Notes: generated by a model from the sequence alone, not told the origin. A DNA stretch of 64,000 bases from Sitta carolinensis (GCA_032173965.1 CM063289.1:30918690-30982689), one strand, 5' to 3'; counted from the first letter of the stretch, positions 11,897 through 22,794 are shown. Program-made: numbers and translations.

Positions 11897-13339
11897 CCCT
11901 CCCTGGGCCATCAGCTGCGCCCAGCTCTCACACACAGTGACAAGGAGAAAGCCATTAAGTCTCTGTTTTCTCCCCAACAAAACAGCCCTTTGGAACAAAT
12001 CCCAGTTCTCATCCCTTACTGACTCCTTGTTTTGTTAGTTCCTCTGCAGAGCAGCTGAAACATTCACCATCATTTAAAATGATAAATTATTTTAATTTGC
12101 ACGGAATTTATTTATTACTGCCGTGCAGACGAGAGGCAAGTGCCATAATGTGCTTGTTTAATAATTGGCAGGGATTGGGAACGGGAAATTCTTCGGCAAA
12201 CAACAACTTCATTTAGTGGGGGTGTGCACGTCCCATGGCCAAATTTCAGGAATGAAACTGCACAAAGCCAAAGGATTTATGTCCCCAAACTGCTCCAGGA
12301 TATCAAGATTGTGAAAGTCAAGAAATGAACCTTTTGAAACCATAAAGAAAAGAAGGAAACTTTTATATTTATGACACTCTCCAGACATCACTGCCTGTGC
12401 TGACAGCCACACCCAGCACTGGGCAGGCACGGGGGGCTGGAATGCTGGGGGTGCACAGAGTATCTCAAAATTCAATTGCTGCATGAACTCCTTGTCCTCC
12501 ACTCTCTTCCTGCCCCGCTCCCAATGCCCAGCTCAGTAACACAAGTGACAACAGCTGGATGGCTGACAGATGTGTCATTGCCCCTCGGGCAAAGGCTCTC
12601 AGCTACAAAGGATGGCTCTGCTTGGAAAGAAGGCAAAACTGGCAAATCCCAATCGCCAAACCCACTGGCCCCTCAGTGATGTAAACGTTAATTAGGCACC
12701 CACACGCTGCCGGGGAGCTGCTCAGTTTTTAATGAGGCGCCCACACGCTGCCGAGGAGCTGCTCGGGGATGGGTGCAAAGTTTGCTGGGTGGAGGTGCCC
12801 CAGCCCCACGGGCTCCCGGCTGAGGGGCTGGGGGTTCCCAGGGGCTCTGCCCTGGGCTCCGGGGGGTTCCACAGCTCAGGGAGCCCCCAGGATCAGGCCA
12901 TGGTGGTGGCCGTACGCTGTGGTTCTGTCTGGAGCCCTGGAGTCGGAGCAGTCCAGAAGGAGTCCCAGGCAGTTCTGCCTGGCCAGGCCCACCCCGAGCC
13001 ATGGGGAAGGGAAGGCCATCTGAACCGGGAATGTTTGACAGCCAGAGGAGCAGGAGGGCTGGGGGTGGCTGCTGCTGCTCCCAACTGCGGACAGGGTCCT
13101 GCCCCCAAAGGGCCCTGGCTGAGAAAACCCACGTTAGGGAGGCACCTCCTGCTGGACCACCAACATCCCCGGGAGCAGAGCCACTGTGGAGAGCAGGGAG
13201 AATCCCCTGAGGTCCAACAGGAGAGAAGGAGACAACCCCCAGCTGGGGAAGGCATATTCAGTAAGCAGGGAGAGCTGGGATCCCCGGGAGCCATGGGGAG
13301 CCCTGAGCCAGAGGCCACCTGCACAGGACAGACAGGCCT
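11897..13339. other. single-copy intronic DNA
   Basis: An AT-rich island at 12,045-12,215 and a second at 12,300-12,380 look like candidate conserved non-coding sequence. From 12,700 the sequence is GC-rich. No gene seen. Confidence 0.45.
12695..12766 (+). repeat. 41-bp tandem duplication (2 copies)
   Basis: GCACCCACACGCTGCC is repeated at 12,736 with two to three substitutions, after AGTTTTTAATGA. Confidence 0.85.
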
Positions 13340-13869
13340 GGCACTGCCCCAGACACAGCTGGGCACAGGGAGACACTACCCCAGACACAGCTGGGCACAG
13401 GGAGACACTACCCCAGACACAGCTGGGCACAGGGAGACACTGCCCCAGACACAGCTGGGCACAGGGAGACACTACCCCAGACACAACTGGGCACAGGGAG
13501 ACACTACCCCAGACACAGCTGGGCACAGGGAGACACTACCCCAGACACAGCTGGGCACAGGAGACACTGCCCCAGACACAACTGGGCACAGGGAGACACT
13601 ACCCCAGACACAGCTGGGCACAGGGAGACACTACCCCAGACACAGCTGGGCACAGGGAGACACTGCCCCAGACACAACTGGGCACAGGGAGACACTGCCC
13701 CAGACACAGCTGGGCACAGGGAGACACTCCCCAGACACAGCTGGGACACATGGCCACTGCCCCAGACACAGTGGACACATGGCCACTGCCCAGACACAGC
13801 TGGACACATGGCATGCCCAGACACAGCTGGCACGGGAGACACTACCCGACACAGCTGGCACAGGAGACA
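13340..13869 (+). repeat. 32-bp minisatellite, about 16 copies
   Basis: The unit includes CCCAGACACAGCTGGGCACA and GGGAGACACTACC. Copies are regular up to about 13,730. After that the units shrink and lose bases. CCCAG and CTGGG form inverted arms within each unit. Confidence 0.96.
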
Positions 13870-13897
13870 TGTCCGGGCACACGGGCACTCTGGATCA

Positions 13898-13985
13898 CGT
13901 GGTCACAATTCTGCATGGTCACACTCCTGTGTGGTCACACTCCTGCAGGGTCACTCTGCTGCAGGGTCACTCCCTGCAGGGACAC
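13898..13985 (+). repeat. short tandem repeat of about 18 bp
   Basis: Five imperfect copies of GGTCACACTCCTGCAG-like units. Confidence 0.8.
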
Positions 13986-13988
13986 AAG

Positions 13989-15196
13989 CTCACAGAGTTG
14001 CCCCCAGGCACCAGGAGCTGCTCCCCCCATCCCTCAGATGGGAACTCCTCCCGCAAGCAGGAGAGTTTAGGCAGAGAAGTTGAGAAAATCAAAGAGCAGG
14101 CACCCGAAGCGGTGGATCATTTCGGATCGGCCGTTTCCCGTGCCCAAACCCCTGCAGGGCAGGAGACCCGGGCCCTGGGCAGTGCTGGGTGCAGGCACAG
14201 CCCTCCAGCCTCCCCAGGAGCGTGGTGCCAGCTCCGGGTGCCCAGGGCAGGGCACGGTGCCACTCACTGCCCAGCGCACGCACCTGCAGCTCTCCAAGGT
14301 GCGGAAACGCAGCCGAGTATTTCCAACCCAGCAAACAAACCCAGGAGCCCAGAGCTCCTGATCTAGGATGGGAAGAGGCATTTCCCTGCAGTCACCCGTC
14401 GGGTGGCCGCTGGCTGCCCCAGCACTCGCCCCAGGTGCCCGAAGGCAGCGCCGTGCTCAGGCACTCGTGGCTGCGCCTCGCTGCCCGGCCGGCCCCGAGC
14501 CGCTCCCTGCATTTCCCAGGCAGGCTCGGCAAGAAGGCAGCCCTGGATCACAGCTGGACAGGGATATCCGTGCACAGCCCCGCTGCTCCTGCTCCTCCCT
14601 GCCAGCCCTGGGGAGCCCCAGGAGCCCCAGGAGCCCCAGGGTCAATCCCCCTCGGGGACGCGCAGTCCTGCAGAGCACGCGTTCCCTGAACTGCCCCATA
14701 ACCACACACTGGCAAAGGGATCCTGCGCTCTTTCGAAAGCCACGACAACTTCTAAAGCCCCATTTGCTGCGCTGACACAACGTGAAGGTATTAGAAAGGT
14801 ACTAAAAGGGTTCTCTCACTCAGGCTTGTTTTCATCACCTGTGAGCTTTGAGGAAAACAAAGCGCAGGATAAAAACCTTTACTCGCTAGAAAACCCCTTT
14901 TGATCATCGTCAGCTTTGCACATTCCGATCTCCAAGGGCAAGGAGAATCCTCCGATGAGGCGGGGTCTGCAGGCGCTGCTGGCAGTCCCTGCTCCCTGTC
15001 CCAGGTGAAGCCACCACGAGAGCCCCACGCACACACGGGCAGTGCCGGGGCTGCTCCAGCACGGCCGGGAAAGGAGAATTCCTGTTCTCCCCGCAGCAGC
15101 AGCAAGGCCGCCGGCTGCCAGCCTGAGCTGAGCTCTCCGCAGTCCTCCCCACCTCGGGGAAGAGGGGGGCAGCCCCTCCCGCGTGGAGGGAGCCTC
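13989..15196. other. GC-rich single-copy intronic DNA
   Basis: Several CpG-bearing stretches (14,095-14,160, 14,450-14,530, 15,090-15,190). No start codon with gene-like coding follows, so I leave it unassigned. Confidence 0.4.
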
Positions 15197-15522
15197 TGCT
15201 TACACTGAGCATCTCTGCTTGTCCCGAATATCCCTGCTTACACTGAGCATCTCTGCTTGTCCCGAATATCCCTGCTTACACTGAGCATCTCTGCTTGTCC
15301 AGAGTATCCTGCTTGCTCTGCTGTCCCGAGTATCTCTGCTTGCCCCGAGCATCCTGCTTGCCGTCTTGGCAATCTCTGCTTGCCCGAGCATCTCTGCTTG
15401 CCCGAGTATCTCTGCTTGTCCCAAGTATCTCTGCTTACATTGGGCATCTCTGCTTGCCCGAGTATCCCTGTTTGCCCCAAATGTCTCTGCTTTCCCCGAG
15501 TCTCTCTGCTTGCCCCGATCAC
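15197..15522 (+). repeat. 18-20 bp minisatellite with 38-bp dimers
   Basis: Units of the form CATCTCTGCTTGCCCGAGTA. At the left end they form a 38-bp dimer (gagcat recurs at 15,245 and 15,283); towards the right they become single 18-bp units. Confidence 0.93.
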
Positions 15523-15548
15523 CCAGCCCTGCTGCCGGAGCAGGGAGG

Positions 15549-15608
15549 GAGAGGACACGGGAGGGGGGACACGGGAGGGGATACGGGAGGGGACACGGGA
15601 GGGGCACA
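15549..15608 (+). repeat. 13-15 bp repeat (GGGACACGGGAGGGG)
   Basis: Five short G-rich copies just after the previous array. Confidence 0.85.
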
Positions 15609-16279
15609 CGGGCCGTCCCTGCCGCCTCCCCGCCAAGGGCTCTGCATTTGTCACCTCTCTAAAACACTCCTCCCCCCAAATTGTCACCTCTGGTGCCAGC
15701 CAGATGGCCGTGCTGGAGCACAGAGGGATTCCTCTCCCAGCAGGAGCAGCCCGGTTCCGAAAACACAGCCTGGTTCCTGAACTCCTACAGTCTACAACGC
15801 AGCAATTTATTCTTTTAATAAAACCGTGTTTTTGGAACTTGCTCTCTCCTTCCTCGTGTGTTCTCATAAAATCTTAACCAGCTGCCTGGGCAGAATACAG
15901 AAAGCATGCAGGATGGAATTCTACTGCTGAAAATCAGCCGCTTCCCAAAATCATTCTGCCATGCAAAACAACTGCATTACTGACAGAATTTCTTAAAACT
16001 TCAGCAGACACAAACACTTGGGACTGCAGGGATCCATCACCCACTGAAACCAAACAAAAGGGACCAGCCTTTAATCACCGAGGCTGCAGAAATAACTCAT
16101 CACAGGCAGAACTGGGCCAAGGCAGGGTTTCCTTTAAAATCCTCGTGCTGAGGAGTTTCTGTACCAAAACCCAGTGACATCCTTGATAAAGCTTCTCTTC
16201 CATCAGTGCCCCGGGAAGGGACACGTGGGCACTCTGACTCTGCTGGTGTTGGGGACTGCTGGCCTGGGGTCCATGGGAC
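15609..16279. other. single-copy intronic DNA
   Basis: Mixed to AT-rich (15,780-16,130). No gene seen. Confidence 0.4.
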
Positions 16280-17058
16280 AATCCCAGCACCCCTGGGATC
16301 AAGTCCCAGCACCCCTGGGACAACCCAGCACCCTGGGCACAGTCCCAGCACCCCTGGGACAATCTCAGCACCCTGGGACAATCCCAGCACCCTGAGCCAC
16401 CTGGGCACAGTCCCAGCACCCCTGGGACAATCCCAGCACCCTGACCTGCCAGCACCTGGGCACAGTCCCAGCACCCCTGGGACAATCCCAGCACCCCTGG
16501 ACACAATCCCAGCACCCCTGGGACATCCAGCACCCCTGGGCACAGTCCCAGCACCCCTGGGACAATCCCAGCACCCCTGGACACAGTCCCAGCACCCCTG
16601 GGCACAGTCCCAGCACCCCTGGACACAATCCCAGCACCCTGGGCACAGTCCCAGCACCCCTGGGACAATCCCAGCACCCCTGGACACAATCCCAGCACCC
16701 CTGGGACAATCCCAGCACCCCTGGGCACAGTCCCAGCACCCCTGGGACAATCCAGCACCTGGGCACAGTCCCAGCACCCCTGGGCACAGTCCCAGCACCC
16801 CTGGACAATCCCAGCACCCTGGGACAATCCCAGCACCCGGCACAGTCCCAGCACCTGGGACAATCCCAGCACCCCTGGGACAATCCCAGCACCCCTGGGC
16901 ACAGTCCAGCACCCGGGCATCCCACCCCTGGGCCCCACCTGGACATCCCAGCACCCTGGGCACAATCCCAGCACCCCTGGGCACAGTCCAGCACCCCTGG
17001 GCAATCCAGCACCCTGGGCACATCCAGCTGGGCAAGTCCCAGCACCCCTGGGCCACCT
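16280..17058 (+). repeat. 20/21-bp minisatellite, about 37 copies
   Basis: Two unit types intermingle: CCCAGCACCCCTGGGACAAT and a 21-bp form ending GGGCACAGT. CCCAG and CTGGG are perfect inverted arms around CACCC. Units after about 16,740 show many single-base losses. Confidence 0.97.
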
Positions 17059-19411
17059 GGGCAGGGGTAAAGCACCATCTGCCCCTCCCCGTGGGCCTGG
17101 CACAGGGTGGGGAGGGCACCCATCCCTCAGGGGGCCCTGAGGGTCAGGGTGGGGGTCTGGCTGAGCAGGAGCAGCAGACGGGAGCCACACTCCAGGAGCA
17201 GTGGGGTAGGGAGGGAATGATCCTCACGGTGTGGCTTCTGCAGCACCAAGAAAATCCTGTGTGTTCGAGCCAAAATTGGTTGAATTCACTGATAAATGAA
17301 TTAACCCTCTAAAATGAGGGAGCTGAGCTCCTTGTTTTACCGTATGTCAGCACACAGAGGCTTTTCCCGGAAAAGCTCAGCAGCCCAAGGAGCCTTTAAC
17401 TCCTCATCTCCGGGCAAGACAACGAAACCCCGGCTGAGGGCTGAGGCCGGGAGCCAGCTCAGCCTGGGCTCGCCGAGAGGGGCTCTGTGCCTCCTCCCCG
17501 GGCTCATCCGCACAAAACAAGGCTCGAGAGCGGAGGTTTGTGCCCAGATCCCGCGGCAGCCCCGTCCATCCCCCCAGGGCACAGGCAGATGTGCCCAGAT
17601 GTGTTTCCCCCAGCGAGGGCATCCTGGGGCCCGGGGTGGGGACGGCTCCAGCGCAGCCCCCAGCCCCTAAACCCCCCGGAATTGGTGGCTCGGAGCCGCG
17701 GGAGAGCCGCCCGGATCCAGAGGGGTCTTGCACCGGGAGCCGGGGAGTGTGGGGGCCCTCGCTGGCAGAGGGGGGCTGAGCCCGGAGCAGGCAGGGCGAA
17801 TCAACTCGTGCTGGCCACAGGGAGCCCCGTGGTGGCCCACAGCGGCCACCCCGCCGGGAGCGGCTCCGGGGCTGGCAGGGACAGAATCCTGAAGCTCCCA
17901 GGCGGCTTTTCCCAGCTCGCTGGAGTTGGTATTTCCACAAAGAGCCGGGATCCAGCACCTCCAATAGCTACAGCAATTCCTTTAAGGTATATCGGGGTGT
18001 ATTTACAGCACCAGCATGCCAGGGCCAGCCCCGGAGGAGCAGAGATGGGCAGTGGGAGAGCCGGGATGGAGCGCCTGGGGCTGCTGCCGCTCACTCCTTC
18101 TCCCACTGCCATCCTGCATTTCCCCTGGCGAGTTCCCAGCCCAAAGCAGAACCCCAGGGCTAACGCGGGGGGCCAGAGGAGTTCACGGCGGGGTCCGAGC
18201 AGCGGGACCCAGCTGCACCCCCCGACATTCCAGCGTCCCCTCGCTCAGCAGCGCTGCCAAGGCTCCCTGGAGCAGCCTCCCGTCACCGAACACCCCCCGG
18301 CCCTCCCAGCAGCGTTCCCAGCCCGGAGCTCCGTTCGTTCGCTGTAACCCCCCCAGGTGCCCCCGCCCCGGGCCGGGCTCCAGCCGAGCCCCCCGGATCA
18401 CCCCGGCCCTCAGCGAGGCAATCCCAACGTGTTCCCGCACTGACAGCCTTCCACAGCGCCTGAGGAGCTCTTAACAACCCGGGAGCCCATCAAGGCACTT
18501 CCTCTGCAACGGCACAAATAACCCAGTTTTTAATTATTATTTCCTTTGAGTCTCCATTTGTGCCACAGAAAGCACGAGGACCTGAGCACAAAATACAGAG
18601 GATAATTGAGGTACACATAAAAACCACTTGTCAGCTGCCCTACATAGACATCTACTGTATTTTCAGGAGCTACTACAACAGGAGCAGCCTAAAACCGCTT
18701 CCAAATCCCCACCGAAAATGCCTCTTGCAGCATTTTACAGCAGACTGTCGGATCATTAAAAATGCTTACGGATAAAATGCATTGTAACCTGGAGATTTCC
18801 GTGACAGACCAACAAAAAATAATACGGCCAGAGACTTCATAGCTGAGAAGTGCTGCTAATTAAATCAGAGATTTCTCACCAGCCAGGAGCTTCAACCAAC
18901 TGCAACCCCATTCCAGAGAAGAAAATAGGGATTTTTAACTATAGTAGTGTCAAGACAAAAGTAAAACGCATGGATAGAAAGTTACAGTGGGGGCTGGGGG
19001 AATAATTACATCAAAGCAGAGGATTGCTGAGCACGAACAAAACCGAAAGGCTCGAGTGGATTGGGGTGTCTGACTGCTGGTAAACAAATTTTGCTCCGGT
19101 GGAGAGACAGGAGACCCGGGAGCACAGGGTCCATTAAGAGAGGCAGGAGCAGAGCCACGGGAAGCACAAAATCTCCTCGTGGCGTGGAGCCAGCGTTCCA
19201 ATCGTTGGGAAATATAGAACGGTGTATCAAAATAAATAGCAGCGGTGGTAACGCTCCTGGCAGGGTTTAATCGCCCTCTCCCTGCCACAGCCCCGCGCCG
19301 CTCGCTCTGCAGAGCCCCCGAACTGCTGCCGGGAGCCAAAACTGCATCGTTTCACCCCAACAACCCATTTCTAAACTTCCAGCAACAGCCAGGGCTTCCA
19401 AAATAGAGTCC
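17059..19411. other. single-copy start of NEGR1 intron 1
   Basis: 17,440-18,470 is GC-rich and CpG-bearing. 18,480-19,270 is AT-rich and evenly complex, as expected of conserved non-coding sequence close to a promoter. No exon-like reading frame seen. Confidence 0.5.

Positions 19412-19439
<28 letters not shown>
19412..19439. repeat. A28 homopolymer
   Basis: Twenty-eight consecutive A on the plus strand (T in the NEGR1 sense), about 230 bp past the exon 1 splice donor and at the edge of the CpG island. Confidence 0.97.
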
Positions 19440-19446
<7 letters not shown>

Positions 19447-19660
19447 CCGCGGACCGACCCCGCGGCGGGAGCGGCGCGGGGCTGCAGGGAGCGGGGGCCG
19501 CTGGGGACCCCTCCGGCAGCGCCGGGGCACCGCGGGCAGCCCCGAGCCCGCCGCAGCACGCCCGGAGGGGCCGGGGCTCCGGCCGAGCCCGGGGCAGCGC
19601 GGGCACGGCTGCTGCTGCAGCCGCCGCGCTCCGCGCTCCATCCCTCCCGCCGCCGCCTCC

Positions 19661-19669
19661 TCCTACCTC
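19661..19669 (-). other. NEGR1: NEGR1 exon 1 splice donor
   Basis: Read on the minus strand, exon sequence GAG is followed by GTAGGA, with the invariant GT at 19,666-19,665. The exon ends after the second base of an arginine codon, the phase expected for this IgLON exon boundary. Confidence 0.85.
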
Positions 19670-19836
19670 AGCACGGCCGTGTCCCCTTTCCTGACCACCA
19701 GATTGTCCACGGCAGAGCCCGGGAAGTCTCCGCCGGGCGCGGCGAATCTCCCGGGAGGAAGGAGCCAGCAGAGGCCGAGGAAAACGATCGCCAGCCACTG
19801 GTGGGAGCCCCCGGCGCTCCGCACCAGCGGCACCAT
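19667..19836 (-). CDS. NEGR1: NEGR1 coding exon 1: signal peptide and start of first Ig domain
   Basis: NEGR1 (neurotractin/Kilon) is a GPI-anchored IgLON adhesion protein of neuronal membranes with three Ig-like domains, acting in neurite growth and synapse formation. This exon encodes 56 residues plus two bases of the next codon. Residues about 14-27 (QWLAIVFLGLCWLLP) form the hydrophobic core of a signal peptide. The end, VDNLVVRKGDTAVL then R, is the conserved entry to the first Ig domain and matches the mammalian VDN..VRKGDTAVL block. The start MVPLVRSAGG differs from mammals. I chose this ATG (19,836-19,834) because it has G at -3 and +4 and gives a normal-length signal peptide. A frame open upstream to an ATG at 20,250 exists but would hide the signal peptide. 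Later exons are outside the window. Confidence 0.9.
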
Positions 19837-20022
19837 CTCCGCTCCGCGCCGGCCCCGGCGGCGGAGAGCGAGCGAGCGCGGCTGCGGCTGCGGGCAGGGC
19901 GGCCCCGGCTCGGCGGGCGGCGGAGCGCGGCTGCTCCCGGCGGCCGCCGCAGCATCCAGCGCGGAGGGAGCGCCCGCTCCGCTCCGCTCCGCTCGGCGCC
20001 GGGCGGTCCCCGCTGCCAGCCC

Positions 20023-20050
20023 GTTGCCACGCAGCCGTCGCCTTGGCAAC
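20023..20050. promoter_or_regulatory. RFX X-box (GTCGCCTTGGCAAC) plus extra half-site
   Basis: GTCGCC-TT-GGCAAC at 20,037-20,050 fits the X-box consensus GTNRCC(N0-3)RGYAAC exactly. A further GTTGCC half-site lies at 20,023-20,028. It is about 200 bp upstream of the NEGR1 ATG. Binding is inferred, not shown. Confidence 0.55.
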
Positions 20051-20121
20051 CGGCCCGGCGGCGCAGGGATGCTCGGCCCTCCTCTGCCGGGCTTCCCGCT
20101 CCGCCCTCGCCGGCATCCCGG

Positions 20122-20141
20122 CCCCCCCCCCCCCCCCCCCC
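20122..20141. repeat. C20 homopolymer (G20 in the NEGR1 sense)
   Basis: Twenty consecutive C on the plus strand, about 290 bp upstream of the NEGR1 start codon. Runs like this are prone to length errors in assemblies. Confidence 0.9.
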
Positions 20142-20365
20142 GACCGCCTCTGCCCGCGGGCTCCGCACCCCCGGACCCCCCGAGCCCCCCGTATGGCCGC
20201 AGCCCACCCACGGAAATCTGCACGGGGTGAAAATCGGCCCCTTTGGCCAAGGCCGGCTCAGCCTGTGCGGGGAAACGCAGCAGCAGCTCCAGTCAGGGGC
20301 CCCTGGGACCTGCTGGAAGCTCCAGACCTTTCTGGAACAGAGCGTTGCCCACTCTGGTAGTGCCA

Positions 20366-20895
20366 TTTCCTAATATTCTACCTAGAAAAAAAGACTCTAG
20401 GCTAGAGACCTCCACCAAAGAGCAAATAAGCCACTGACAGGTTATTTCCCCGAATTCTACCAGGAAAGCCTGAGACCTCTACCAAGGAGAAAGAAAAATC
20501 ACCGATGGATTATTTCCTAAAATTGTTCCAAGACATTCATAGATATTCACCGAGGAGCGAAAACCCGCTGGCCTGTTACTTCCCAGAATTCTACCAGGGC
20601 CTCTAGAGACCTCTGCCAAGGACCTAAAATCCACTGAAAGGTTCTTCCAGGATATTTAGAAGCCTTCACCAAGGAGCAAAAATCCATTGCCAGATCATTT
20701 CCCAAAATTCTACCAGGACAGCCAGAGAGCTTCACGCCAAGGAGTGAGAAACCAGCAACCTCTCCCCCAGGATTGCACCTGGACACCCTGCCTGATAGGG
20801 TCTGCCAGGCCAGCAGGAGCCTTTCACCAAGGAACATAGATCCACTGACAGATTACTTCCCAAAATTCCACTGGGAACACCTGGGGACCTTCATA
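20366..20895 (+). repeat. degenerate tandem array, about 67-bp unit, 7-8 copies
   Basis: The phrase ACCAAGGAGCAAAAATCCAC recurs in diverged form at 20,414, 20,481, 20,549, 20,615, 20,668, 20,736 and 20,826 (spacings 67, 68, 66, 53, 68, 90). Each copy continues with versions of ATTTCCCAAAATTCTACCAG and AGAGACCTTC. Copies differ much more from each other than in the other arrays, so it looks old. Confidence 0.85.
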
Positions 20896-22794
20896 AAAGC
20901 AAAAAGTTCCCTGGCAGCTGAGCTCCCTGCAGACAGCCAGGAGCCAGCAGCCTCTTTTCCCCGGGGTCTTCTGGAGCACACACGATCCCCTGCCAGGCTC
21001 TGGCACACACGCAGAGCAGGGAGTTCTGTGTGCTGCCTCTGTTTGCCCAGACACGCCTGGCCAGGCTGAGCATTCCAGGTTGGACACTTCCCGTGCTGAG
21101 CCCTTCCCAGGCTCAGCACCCAGCCCTCGATCCCCGGCTGGGCTCAGCCTGGGTCCCTGCAGGAATTCCTCTCCTCTGCAGCCCCAGAGAAGCTGCACAA
21201 GGGTCGCTGTGGAACAGGAATTGCAGGAGTGCTCCCCTGGGGCTGTTCCCAGAGTGATTCAGGCACATCTGGCCCACACAAAGCCCCAGCTGTCCCTCCC
21301 CGCATGTGCCACTGTCCCTGTGCCATCTCCCTTTCGTGCGCCCTCCTTCCCTCGCCGCGGGTCGCGCCAGAAGGATTTGGGAGCAGAGCGTTCCAGTTAA
21401 AGAGCCTGCGATAATCAGGGCGCTTCTAGCGCTCGCTCTTTCGGCAAACCCAGATCCGCGTCCCGGGAGCTTCTCCCGTCATTGGCCCGTCCCATCAGGT
21501 GTTCCCGCTGCCCGAAGAAAGTCGGGCGCACACAGCAGGAATTCTCCCCCTTCCCCCGCGGCGCTGCAGACATTCCCTGGGGAGGCAGGAGCGGGGCTGG
21601 CGGGCACAGAGCTGCCTTCTAGCACAAAATACAACCCCTGAGCCACGCGCGGGGAACGCGGCAGCAGGAGCTTGTCCAGAGGTGTCCCAGGCACTGGAAC
21701 CGGCTGGCCACAGGACAGCGGGTGCTGTCACCAGCACCGAGCCGTCCCAGCCCTCAGCCTGCACCACCACACACTCAGAGTCACGATCACCTCCCCAGGG
21801 CCTCTGCAGACCCGGGAGCTTCTCGAGGGAACAACCAAGCACATCCCACACCAAACAGCTGGAGAGGGGAGCGTCCCGAAGGACGCGGCTCCAAGCACCC
21901 AGACCCGGGCTGTGACGAGATGAGGGGAGCAGCGCAACCCCCATCCCGTTCCTCAAGGCTTCCTGCCCTCCTTCCAGCCCACCGGGGGTGTGCCCGAACC
22001 AGATCACTGCCTTTACATACCTCTTTAACAAAAAGGGGGTGCAGCCCAGGAGAGCTCTGAGCCCTCAGAGCGGCTCTCGTCTCGCAGAGCTGCAATCCCG
22101 AGTGAAACGTTCCTCCTCTGCCAGACCTGTAACGCTGGAACATCAGACACCTGCCAAATTCACTTCTGAGGGAGAACATTTATCAGCTTTGGAGTTCGAG
22201 CTCTCCACAGGCTCTGGGGGAACAGCACTGCGAGCTGCACCAAGGGCAGGAGCCACACAGGGCTTGGATGTGACAAACTGCACACGGCTGTGATGTGTGA
22301 GGAGCCCTTGGAGAGCTCTGGTACACTCAGTGCTCAGAGCACCCCGAGAGAGCCAGGATGTACCAGATCTAATAGCAGGGAGAGCTCTGTAACCTTTAAT
22401 GAGGCCGATGATGTTCCTTTTGCTTGACCTTAACAAACAACCAAATAATTTGCTCTTCTTTGAACGAGACGGACAAAGGCTTCTCCCCAGCACCATTTAT
22501 TCATGCCGCAAGAGATCCTGCAAATCTCAATCAACAATAGCAAAGATGAAGCTTTTTGTTTTGTTTTGTTCATTTTTAGATTCGTATCTTGCCTTTCCTG
22601 CTATTTGCAGATCAATGGGAAAATGAGCAGGGCAGGGGCCAAGAGCAGTTGTGCCAATCAGGCTGCTCTGGAGACCGAATTCTTTCATCTCAACCCGCCC
22701 CACCTCCTCCCTCAGCCCAGGAAGAATTTTAGAGGGGGAAAAAAAAAGGATTAAAGAGGGGAAATCCCACAGCAGATGTGTGCACACAGAAAAG
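20896..22794. other. single-copy DNA upstream of NEGR1, CpG-bearing patch at 21,320-21,690
   Basis: 21,320-21,690 has many CpG and an ATTGG (reverse CCAAT) near 21,481. Elsewhere the sequence is mixed, and AT-rich at 22,390-22,600. No exon recognised. Confidence 0.45.

Larger units (their letters stand above)
1..19666 (-). other. NEGR1: NEGR1 intron 1, 5' part (partial)
   Basis: This stretch follows the splice donor of NEGR1 exon 1 in transcription order and runs off the left edge. No second coding exon (the first Ig domain, which should begin with the cysteine after the VRKGDTAVLR motif) is visible. That fits the very long first intron known for IgLON-family genes. It holds seven minisatellite areas, four CR1 pieces, one LTR-like block and AT-rich single-copy islands. 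Its identity rests on the exon 1 call. Confidence 0.8.
19441..20240 (-). promoter_or_regulatory. NEGR1: CpG island spanning NEGR1 exon 1 and promoter
   Basis: Dense CpG and very high GC from 19,441 to about 20,240, falling off on both sides. It contains the coding start of NEGR1 and the presumed transcription start region on the minus strand. GGGCGG/CCGCCC (Sp1-type) boxes occur, for example near 20,001. No TATA box is apparent, which fits a CpG-island promoter. Confidence 0.8.
19837..20240 (-). promoter_or_regulatory. NEGR1: presumed NEGR1 5' UTR and core promoter
   Basis: The 400 bp directly upstream of the NEGR1 ATG on the minus strand lies wholly within the CpG island. The transcription start cannot be placed from sequence alone. 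It contains a consensus RFX X-box and a 20-nt C run, listed separately. Confidence 0.6.

Noticed and set aside
16075..17312. Open frames over 330 codons on both strands across the 20/21-bp array
   Set aside because: Low-complexity reading of the minisatellite. Both strands are equally open.
20248..20250. Alternative NEGR1 start codon 138 codons upstream
   Set aside because: It would place a long Gly/Arg/Pro-rich tail before the signal peptide. The ATG at 19,836 has better context and gives the family's normal N-terminus.
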